DNA of 64,000 bases from Verrucomicrobiaceae bacterium. Lineage in GTDB: Bacteria > Verrucomicrobiota > Verrucomicrobiia > Verrucomicrobiales > Verrucomicrobiaceae. The position numbers and the translations under genes were made by a program. The stretch lies in contig JADJPM010000004.1 in assembly GCA_016713245.1 (NCBI GenBank), positions 1,426,001 to 1,490,000 of the forward strand. Reading direction: 5' to 3'. Under the pieces are notes generated by a model. The model worked only from the letters and a program-made list of their open reading frames with translations, had not been told where the DNA came from and did no database searches. Shown here in pieces: positions 15,462 through 22,939 of the stretch; the stretch's first letter is position 1; each line of letters begins with the position of its first letter.

Positions 15462-17352
15462 ATGACGAAAAAACACATGCTTCGAAAAACGGGTTCCTCG
15501 ACGGTTGAAACGTCTGTGCCGCCGATTCGCGCGGGGTTCACGGATTCCCAACTCGTGCGCTGGATGGCGCTGGCCTGCGTGATCCTCTGCGCGGGGCTTT
15601 ACGGCTGGACGGCGGATTTTCCGATGACCTTCGATGACTGTTACTACATGACGGACAATCCGTTTTTCGCGCAGACATCGGCGTTTGCTTATCTGGCGGA
15701 TTTTCGGGGCTTTGCGGAGTGGCCGCTAAAGCTGGGCACGGACCCGGATCTGACGGCGAACATGCTACTGCGGCCGGTGGCATATGCGACGTTTCATTGG
15801 AACCATGGTCTGGATGGATTCGAGCCGCGGTGGTTTCGCGTGGTGAACATGGCGGTGCATGCGGCGAATGGCTGGCTGATCCTGGTGCTGCTGATGAAGT
15901 TGGGCCGGGCGTTGGAAGGACGCGGGCTGATGAGTGCGGCTTCGGTGCGATTCATCGCGGTGAGTTCGGCGCTGGTGTTTCTGGCGCATCCGCTGGCGGT
16001 GGAATCGGTGACCTACATCGTGCAGCGCTTCACCTCGATGGGGGCGTTCTTTGTGCTGCTGTGTTTGGTGCTGCATTTCCAAGCGGTGGAGGTGGATGGG
16101 TGGCGGCGGCAAGGGCTGAAGGCGGGGGCTGTGGCGGCGGCGCTGCTGGGGATGCTGACGAAGGAGGATGTGGTGGTGGTGCCGCTGCTGGCGGTGGGGC
16201 TGGACTGGCTGGTGGTGGGCACGCGGCTGCGCTGCGGCGCTGCGGCGCTCCCTGCCTCTGCTGCTGCTGCTGCCGCTGGTGCCTGTGATGGTGATGGCGG
16301 TCTCGGCGGCGCAAAATGGCGGTGAGTGGAGCTTGGGGCGGGCGCTGCACATTGTGAACCTGCGGGACGAGCCATGGGGGCACTGGCAGTATGTGATCAC
16401 CCAGTGGACGGTGATCGTGGAATACCTGCGGATGATCGTGTGGCCCTCGGGGCAGAATTTGTATCCTCAGTGGCCGGTGTATCAATCGGTGACGGAGGGG
16501 CCGGTGCTGCGTGCGGCGGCGCTGCTGGCGGGAGTGTTGGGTGTGGTGGGTTGGCTGCGTGGCCGCCGGTGGATGGGAGGGCAGGGAAGGCTGGCGTTTG
16601 CCTTTGTGTTGTGGTTCTTCGGGACGATCTCGGTGTCCTCCGGGCTGGTTCCGCTGCCAGACATGATGGCAGAGCACCGCAGCTACCTGCCATCCATCGG
16701 CGTGCTGGTGGCGCTGGTGTGTGTGGTGGATCGGCTGCGGCAGGTGCCAGGCATTGTCCCTGGGCCGGTGGTGGTGGGGGCGGTGGTGTTTGTCCTCTCA
16801 CTGGCCACTTGCCTGCGCAATGAGGTGTGGCGCACGGATATCTCGCTGTGGGAGGATACGGTGGCAAAGAGCCCGGCGCAGATTGGTGCGTGGAATAACC
16901 TAGGCAGCGCTTACTTTGAGGCGGACCGCTTTGATTTGGCGGAAAAGGCTTTCCGTAGGGCGCTGGAGATCGAGCCGTATTGTTACTTTGCGAGTCGCAA
17001 TCTATCCAGCACGCTGGCCCGGTTGCGCAGGTGGGAGTATTGCCACGAGGTGACGATGGACTTGCTGAGCAAGAGTGAGAGGGCACGGCAGGACCCGGAG
17101 ATCATCTACGCCGCCGGTTTGGCGCTCGTGGGCATGGGCCGCCACAGCGAGAGCATGCGGGTGATGGAGGGCATCCTGCATGAACGGCCAGATCACTTCC
17201 TTGCCAACAAGATGCTGGGGCTGCTGCATCACCATTATCAGCATCCGCGCCGGGCACGCCTCTATCTCACGAGGGCGGATATGGCAGTGCCAGGGGATCC
17301 CGATGTGACGCGTCTGCTCGCCTCGCTGGAGGGTGCTCCAGCGCAGCCATGA
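15462..17352 (+). pseudogene. TMTC-like GT-C membrane protein with TPRs (copy 2), frameshifted
   Basis: The reading frame opens at the ATG at 15462 and stays TMTC-like for 258 codons (D58-D59 in DFPMTFDDCYYM; HPLAVESVTYIVQRFTSMG). An extra G at about 16236 then shifts it. From 16237 the +1 frame continues the homology to the stop at 17352 (GLVPLPDMMAEHRSYLPSIG, then TPRs). Skipping one base gives 629 residues, against 628 and 625 for the paralogues, and aligns TRLRC-ALRRSLPL with TRFRI-ALWRALPL without gaps. The site is a GC-rich CTGCGGCG repeat, so this may be a sequencing error, a phase-variable slip or a real inactivation. The stop overlaps the next gene's start by 4 bases. Confidence 0.8.
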
Positions 17353-19619
17353 GAGCGGCACTCGGCCCGTGGGTGTACGGGGTGTTTTTGATCTCGGGGA
17401 TGTCGGCGCTGGTGGATCAGATGGCGTGGCAAAGGCTGCTGGTGCTGTTTGCCGGCGGGGATGTGGTGGCGGTGACGATCATCGTGACGGCTTTCATGGC
17501 GGGGCTTGGTATTGGCAGCTTGATCGGTGGGCGGCTGGCGGACCGGCTTTCGACGCGGGCGAATGTGGTGGTCTTTATCCAGGCGGAAATCGGCATCGGG
17601 TTGTTTGGGCTGTGCAGCGCATGGTTGTTTCATGATGTGCTTTACGAGCGGCTGGTGATGCTGGTGGAGTCGCGGGTGATGTCGGCGCTGGTGTTGTTTG
17701 GGTGTTTACTGCCGCCGACGCTGCTGATGGGGCTTTCGCTGCCGGTGCTGGCACGCGTGGTGACGCGGCAGGCACCGGATGCGGCGGGTCGTATCGGCAT
17801 GCTGTATGCCGCGAACACGCTGGGAGCGGCGCTGGGGGCGTTTTTGGCGACGTGGGTGCTGCTGCCGACGAGTGGTGTGGAAGGGGCGCTGCGCTGGGCG
17901 GCACTCGGCAATGGCTTGTGCGCGGTTTTGATGATCATGGGCGTTTGGCGAATGAAGGACGTGGAAAATGAAAATGACCCGGTGGCATCGAAGCAGTCTC
18001 CTCATCGCTTAGTGGTCTGTCTGGGGGTGTTTTTCGTGACAGGCTTCACGGCTTTGGCGGCGGAGATGGTGTGGCTGAGAGTGCTCGGTGCGATGGCGAA
18101 ATCTTCAGCGCATACGATGGGCACGCTGCTGGCGGTGTACCTGGGTGGATTGGGCTGTGGTGCGATGGCGGGTTCGTTCGTGGCGAGGTGCTTTGAGGAT
18201 GCGTGGCGGCTGTTTTTGAGGCTGCAAGGTCTCGCGGTGCTCTACGCAGCCTGCGGGGTGGCGCTGGCGCTGCATCTGCTGGTGTCTTCTTCTCTCTCCA
18301 CCTACCTCGCTAGCTATGAACCGGTGGATGCGGATACGGCGCTGCGGCTGCTGATGGGCTGGTGGCGTGGGGATTTGAAGCCGGAGGATGCGGCGCATGT
18401 GTGGACGTATCCGCTGCTGCATGCGGTGGTGCCTTTGGCGGTGATGTTTCCGGCCACTTTTCTGATGGGCGCGGGTTTTCCGCTGATGCAAAAGGCGGCG
18501 CAGACGGACGCGAGCCATGTGGGCTGGCGCACGGGTGCTCTGCAAGGGGCGAACATCCTCGGTAGCATGGCCGGTGCGGCGGGGGTGACGGCGGTGCTGC
18601 TGCCTGGCTGGGGTAGCGCGGGTGTTTTCATGCTGCTGGCCGTGGTGGGGACGCTTTTGCTAGCGGCAGGTATGCGGCGGGTATGGCGTGTGGCAGCGCT
18701 GGTGATGGGCGTGGCGGTTTTTTGGATGCTGCCGGATCAAAAGGGCCTGTGGGCGGCGGTGCATGGAACGATGCGTGATCGCCTGTGGCTGGCGGAGGAT
18801 GCCACGGGCCTTTCGGTGCTGAAACAAGATGAGGTGGAGCCGGGCAAGATCTCCGTCTTCATCAATTGCATCGGCCAAAGCTGGATTCCGTATGGGGGTG
18901 TGCATACGCTGCTGGGGGCGCTGCCGGTGCTACTGCATGAGAAGCCGGAGCGCGTGGCTTTGATCGGCCTCGGCTCGGGCGATACGCTGCATGCGATGCT
19001 GGCGAGAAAGGAGACGCGTGAGGTGTGGTGCGCGGAGATCGTGGCCGGGCAGATGCGCACGCTGGAGGCGGTGCAGGATGAACCGGGCGCGGAAGCGGTG
19101 AAGACGGTGCTGGCGGATGCTCGCGTGCATCAGGTGGCTGGGGACGGGCGCATGATGATCCTGCGCGATGGCGAGAAGTTTGATGTGATCGAGGCGGATG
19201 CACTGCGCCCGACGAGTGCGCACTCGGGCACGCTCTACTCGGAGGAGTATTTCGCCTTGATGAAGGCCCGCCTGCGCCCCGGCGGCATGGCGGTGACGTG
19301 GCTGCCCACGCCGCGTGTGGCTGCGACGATGCGCAAAGTATTCCCCCATGTGCTGGTTTTTGGCGGTGTGATCGGCATCGGCACGGTGGAGCCGCTGAGA
19401 GTGGACTGGCTGCAGATCCAGGCCCGCATGGACGAGGTGGTGGTTTGGTCTCACTTCCGCTCTGCGGGCATGGATGCACATGCCTTGCTCAAACCACTGC
19501 TGGGGCCGGGCGCGGTGATCCTGCGCCTCGAAGATGAACTAGAGCAGGAGACAAATACAGATCTCTTCCCACGCGATGAGTGGCTGCTGCCTTCGCTGGG
19601 GAAAAAGGACGCGCCATGA
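17349..19619 (+). CDS. Spermidine-synthase-like fusion: MFS-like membrane domain plus SAM-binding domain
   Basis: 756 residues. The membrane part (about 1-480) has around twelve hydrophobic helices, with GLGIGSLIGGRLADRLS and GMLYAANTLGAALGAFLATW typical of COG4262-type fused proteins. The C-terminal part (about 520-690) is a Rossmann methyltransferase-like domain: VALIGLGSGDTLHAML, then VIEADALRPTSAHSGTLYSE and KARLRPGGMAVTWLP as in polyamine synthases. Polyamine production is not assured, because many such fusions lack full catalytic residues. Four-base overlap with TMTC copy 2 and close spacing to the GT2 gene place it in the glycan operon. Confidence 0.8.
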   Translation: MRAALGPWVYGVFLISGMSALVDQMAWQRLLVLFAGGDVVAVTIIVTAFMAGLGIGSLIGGRLADRLSTRANVVVFIQAEIGIGLFGLCSAWLFHDVLYERLVMLVESRVMSALVLFGCLLPPTLLMGLSLPVLARVVTRQAPDAAGRIGMLYAANTLGAALGAFLATWVLLPTSGVEGALRWAALGNGLCAVLMIMGVWRMKDVENENDPVASKQSPHRLVVCLGVFFVTGFTALAAEMVWLRVLGAMAKSSAHTMGTLLAVYLGGLGCGAMAGSFVARCFEDAWRLFLRLQGLAVLYAACGVALALHLLVSSSLSTYLASYEPVDADTALRLLMGWWRGDLKPEDAAHVWTYPLLHAVVPLAVMFPATFLMGAGFPLMQKAAQTDASHVGWRTGALQGANILGSMAGAAGVTAVLLPGWGSAGVFMLLAVVGTLLLAAGMRRVWRVAALVMGVAVFWMLPDQKGLWAAVHGTMRDRLWLAEDATGLSVLKQDEVEPGKISVFINCIGQSWIPYGGVHTLLGALPVLLHEKPERVALIGLGSGDTLHAMLARKETREVWCAEIVAGQMRTLEAVQDEPGAEAVKTVLADARVHQVAGDGRMMILRDGEKFDVIEADALRPTSAHSGTLYSEEYFALMKARLRPGGMAVTWLPTPRVAATMRKVFPHVLVFGGVIGIGTVEPLRVDWLQIQARMDEVVVWSHFRSAGMDAHALLKPLLGPGAVILRLEDELEQETNTDLFPRDEWLLPSLGKKDAP

Positions 19620-19697
19620 CATCCGAGTGGCGGCATGCGCCACATCGTGTGTCATGTGCATGCTTCGAGGCGTCGTGCTCCAATCGTGGTGCCCCGC

Positions 19698-20654
19698 ATG
19701 CATCACGCCGTACCCGAGTTCAGCTTTGTCATCCCCCTTCACAACACGGGTGAAATGCTGCGTCCGCTGCTGGGAGCCTTTCGGGCGGAGGCGATGACGC
19801 TGCGCGAGACGTGGGAGCTGGTGCTGGTGGATGATGGCAGCACGGATGGCACCTTTGCAGAGGCCCGGAGACTCGTGGCGGATTTTCCAGCGCCGGTGGT
19901 GCTCGTGGAACTGGCCCGGAACTATGGTGAGCATGCGGCGGTGCTCGAAGGCTGGCGACGTTCGACGGGTCGCTTCGTGGTGAATCTGGATGATGACCTG
20001 CAAAACCCCGTCTCTGAGGCCCGACGTCTGTTGGTGCATCTGCGGGCATCGGATGCCGAAGTGGCCTATACCTTCTACGAGGAGAAAAAGCATGCCTGGT
20101 GGCGAAATGCGGGCAGTCGAGTGGCGAATGCCTGCGCCACGTTTTTGCTCGGCAAGCCGCGTGAGCTGTATCTGTCGAGCTTCCGGGCGGTGAGGCGTGA
20201 ATTGATCGAACGTGTGGCCACGCATCGCAGCCCGTTTCCGTATCTCGACGGGCTAATCCTGGGTGCGACGAACCGTTTTACCCGCCTCAAGGTGGCGCAC
20301 GATCCACGGGCCGGTGGGGAAAGCGGCTACACGCTGAGAAAGCTGGTGCGGCTGGCCTGTGGGCTGTTGTTTGGCTTTAGCGTGATGCCGCTGCGCATCG
20401 CCTCCGTCCTGGGCGTGGTGCTTTGCGCCGGTGGTGTGCTGCTGCTGGGTGCGGTGGCGGCGGAGCTGTTGTTTGTCGAGGCCCGGCAGGCGGGCTGGCC
20501 TTCGCTGATGGGTGCCTTGGCAATCTTTAGTGGGGCGCAGTTGCTCATGCTTGGCATCATCGGCGAGTATGTGGGCCGTGCGTTTCTGACGGTGGCGGGC
20601 AGGCCGCAGTCGCTCGTGCGAGAGGTTTTCACGAACCAGGAGGTGCCCGCATGA
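19698..20654 (+). CDS. GT2 glycosyltransferase, Dpm1/ArnC-like polyprenyl-phosphate sugar synthase
   Basis: 318 residues from the ATG at 19698, chosen because the GT-A fold begins directly after it (FSFVIPLHNTGEM); an upstream start at 19635 adds 21 unrelated residues. Nucleotide-sugar motifs are LVLVDDGSTDGT (45-51) and the metal site NLDDDLQNP (98-100). Two C-terminal helices (VLCAGGVLLLGAVAAELLF and the following segment ending EYVGRAF) match GtrB/ArnC-type enzymes, which load a sugar onto undecaprenyl phosphate at the inner membrane face. The product would be a donor for GT-C enzymes such as the TMTC-like proteins nearby. It overlaps the downstream isomerase gene by 4 bases. Confidence 0.87.
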   Translation: MHHAVPEFSFVIPLHNTGEMLRPLLGAFRAEAMTLRETWELVLVDDGSTDGTFAEARRLVADFPAPVVLVELARNYGEHAAVLEGWRRSTGRFVVNLDDDLQNPVSEARRLLVHLRASDAEVAYTFYEEKKHAWWRNAGSRVANACATFLLGKPRELYLSSFRAVRRELIERVATHRSPFPYLDGLILGATNRFTRLKVAHDPRAGGESGYTLRKLVRLACGLLFGFSVMPLRIASVLGVVLCAGGVLLLGAVAAELLFVEARQAGWPSLMGALAIFSGAQLLMLGIIGEYVGRAFLTVAGRPQSLVREVFTNQEVPA

Positions 20655-21097
20655 TCGCTCCGATGACCATGCGTGAATCCGCCGTGCGCGGGGTGAAGGT
20701 GGTGGAACTGCGCCATGCGCGGGATGCCGTGAGGGGAGACCTGGCGGTGATCGAGTTTGCCGAGGTGCTGCCTTTCAAGCCAGCGCGTTGTTTTTGGACC
20801 TATGCCATCCCTGGCCAGCAGGTGCGGGGTGAGCATGCGCACCGCGAGTGCAGCCAGTTCCTCGTCAGCGCCCACGGCACCTGCCGCCTGCGCATGGATG
20901 ACGGCACGCGGCAGGAGGAGATCTTGCTCGATCGGCCGGAGATCGGCGTGCTGGTGCCGCCGATGGTGTGGGCAGAGGCCAGCGGTCACAGCGCGGATTC
21001 CGTCTTGCTCGTGCTGGCCTCACATGCCTACGATCCAGCGGATTATATACGCGATTATCACGAATTTGTGCGCATCATGCGGGAGATAGCACCATGA
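20651..21097 (+). CDS. FdtA/QdtA-like dTDP-keto-hexose isomerase (WxcM-like cupin)
   Basis: 148 residues, the usual length for the family. The signature region is FWTYAIPGQQVRGEHAHREC followed by SQFLVSAHGTCRLRMDDG; in FdtA the paired histidines of GEHAH are catalytic. PPMVWAEASGHSADSVLLVLASHAYDPADYIRDY matches the family C-terminus, which ends in the usual D-Y-I-R-D-Y. The enzyme shifts the keto group of dTDP-4-keto-6-deoxyglucose from C4 to C3 before amination by FdtB-type aminotransferases (candidate at 9476). The stereochemical outcome (FdtA or QdtA) cannot be read here. Both ends overlap neighbouring genes by 4 bases. Confidence 0.88.
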   Translation: MIAPMTMRESAVRGVKVVELRHARDAVRGDLAVIEFAEVLPFKPARCFWTYAIPGQQVRGEHAHRECSQFLVSAHGTCRLRMDDGTRQEEILLDRPEIGVLVPPMVWAEASGHSADSVLLVLASHAYDPADYIRDYHEFVRIMREIAP

Positions 21098-22167
21098 CCT
21101 CTGAAGTTTCCATTCTCCCCTCACAGGCCAGCGTTATGCCCATCAGCCCATGGGCACGGCTCACGCAGTTGATGCGCCGCCAGCCTGAGATTGTGGCGCT
21201 GCTCGTTCCACTGCTGCTGGCGAGTGGCATGGCCTGGATCGACCGCACGACGACATGGGAGCTGAGCTTGTTCGTTTTCTACGCCGCTCCCATCTTGATG
21301 GCGGTTTGGTGGGCGGGCAACCGCGCTGGCTATGGCATGGCGGTGATCTGCGGGGTATTTTGGTGGGCATCGAACTACGACACGCATCCCTACGAGACGA
21401 CGCTGGGTTATGTGTGGGCCACGATGAGCCGTGTTATTTTCTTCAGCGTGGTGGCCTATGCCGTCACCGCCGTGCGCAACCGGCAGGAGGCCGACGCCGC
21501 CCGCATCGAAGCACTGGAAGAACGCCGCCAGCTCGAGGCCGATCTCGTGGCGGTGAGCGAGCACGAGCAGCAGCGCATCGGCCAGGACCTTCACGACGGC
21601 CTTTGCCAGCACCTCGCCGCCATCGGTCTGGCTGCCCGTTCGCTGGCCGATGATCTTCAGGGACAAAAGAATGAGTCCGCGCAGGATGCCGAGCTCATCC
21701 AGCAATCCATCCAGCAGGCGGTGACGGAGGCTCGCGGCCTCGCCCGCGGCATTTTTCCGGTGCATGTGGACCGCCACGGTCTCGCCGTGGCTCTCAGCGA
21801 ACTGGCTCGGTCCACTTCACGTCTCACGGGCGTGCAGATCGAGGTGGAGGAGGTGGGGGATGTGCAAATTTCGCCACCTGAAGCGGCGATGCATCTCTAC
21901 CGCATCGCCCAGGAGGCCGTGGCCAATGCCGTGCGCCATGGCGGGGCGCAAAACGTTCACATTAAGATCGAAGGCGATGAGCAAAACATCACGCTGACCG
22001 TGGTGGATGACGGCAAGGGCTTCCCCATTCTTCCGCGTAAAGACGGCGGCATGGGGATGCGCACGATGCGTTACCGCGCCCAAATGATCGGAGCCAGTCT
22101 TGTCATGTCTGCGCCGGACCCTCGTGGCGCCACGCTGCGATGCGTCGTGCCTCTTCATCACGAGTAA
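21094..22167 (+). CDS. NarL-family sensor histidine kinase with membrane domain
   Basis: 357 residues from the ATG at 21094, which overlaps the isomerase stop. Four hydrophobic helices (about 32-50, 57-73, 78-95, 108-126) form a small MASE-like sensor without a large periplasmic domain. A coiled segment leads to the HisKA_3 box RIGQDLHDGLCQHLAAIG, with phospho-acceptor H167. The HATPase part has AVANAVRHGGAQ and VVDDGKGFP, GGMGMRTMRYRAQMIGASL. It should autophosphorylate and pass phosphate to the response regulator encoded 25 bases downstream. Being translationally coupled to a sugar-biosynthesis gene is unusual. Confidence 0.92.
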   Translation: MTSEVSILPSQASVMPISPWARLTQLMRRQPEIVALLVPLLLASGMAWIDRTTTWELSLFVFYAAPILMAVWWAGNRAGYGMAVICGVFWWASNYDTHPYETTLGYVWATMSRVIFFSVVAYAVTAVRNRQEADAARIEALEERRQLEADLVAVSEHEQQRIGQDLHDGLCQHLAAIGLAARSLADDLQGQKNESAQDAELIQQSIQQAVTEARGLARGIFPVHVDRHGLAVALSELARSTSRLTGVQIEVEEVGDVQISPPEAAMHLYRIAQEAVANAVRHGGAQNVHIKIEGDEQNITLTVVDDGKGFPILPRKDGGMGMRTMRYRAQMIGASLVMSAPDPRGATLRCVVPLHHE

Positions 22168-22192
22168 TTTCAACCCACCGCTCCTTCCCATC

Positions 22193-22867
22193 ATGCCCAA
22201 TTCCGCCAAGCCCAAGCCTGCCCGTGTCCTCATCGTCGAGGATCATCCCATGTTCCGCGAGCATCTCATCCAGCTCATCACCCGCGAGCTCGGTGTGACG
22301 ATCTGTGGTGAGGCGGATAACAACCGCGATGCCATGATTCTCCTCGAAAAAGAAAAGCCAGACATCGCCATCGTCGATCTCACCCTGCGTGGCGGCTCCA
22401 GCGGCCTGGAACTGCTCAAAGACATCAAAGCCCTCGGCCTGGAGGTGCATGTGCTCGTGCTCTCCATGCATGACGAGGATCTGTATGCCGAGCGTGCCCT
22501 CCGCGCCGGTGCCCGTGGCTACATTACGAAAAACGAAGCCTCTTCCGAGGTCGTCAAAGCCATCCGCTGCGTCTTGGAGGGCGAGATTTATGCCAGCCAC
22601 CGCGTCACCGCCCGCCTGCTACAGCGCATGAGCCAGAAGCGCACGCCCAGCACTCTCGCCGGCGTGGATACCCTGGCGGATCGCGAACTGGAAGTCTTTC
22701 AAATGCTCGGCCGTGGCAAGAGCACGAAAGACATCGCCACGGCGCTCAACCTCGGCGAATCCACCGTCGAGACCTACCGTGCCCGAATCAAAGACAAGCT
22801 CCAGCTTCGCAGCGCTGCCGAACTGTATCTGCGTGCCGGTCAATGGGTGCGTGACAATGGTGCGTGA
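22193..22867 (+). CDS. NarL/LuxR-type response regulator
   Basis: 224 residues from the ATG at 22193; upstream in-frame starts lie within the kinase gene. The receiver domain has D17 (VEDHPMF), phospho-acceptor D62 (IAIVDLTLRGG) and the conserved lysine in ARGYITKNEA. The C-terminal GerE helix-turn-helix (LADRELEVFQML, TKDIATALNLGESTVETYRA) binds DNA. It is the cognate partner of the kinase just upstream. Possible targets include the TMTC genes, as copy 3 starts 73 bases downstream with the shared palindromic motif in its leader; that link is inference. Confidence 0.93.
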   Translation: MPNSAKPKPARVLIVEDHPMFREHLIQLITRELGVTICGEADNNRDAMILLEKEKPDIAIVDLTLRGGSSGLELLKDIKALGLEVHVLVLSMHDEDLYAERALRAGARGYITKNEASSEVVKAIRCVLEGEIYASHRVTARLLQRMSQKRTPSTLAGVDTLADRELEVFQMLGRGKSTKDIATALNLGESTVETYRARIKDKLQLRSAAELYLRAGQWVRDNGA

Positions 22868-22888
22868 AGCCATTGTGGCGTGGGACCT

Positions 22889-22906
22889 GACAAGGCTTGT
22901 CTTTTG
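22889..22906 (+). promoter_or_regulatory. Shared TMTC upstream motif, copy 3
   Basis: GACAAGGCTTGTCTTTTG, with perfect GACA/TGTC arms around 5 bases, ends 33 bases before the ATG at 22940. It lies in the short gap between the response-regulator stop and TMTC copy 3. Confidence 0.55.
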
Positions 22907-22939
22907 CCTGATGCCCCCGCCTCGCGGCAGAGTGCTGGC

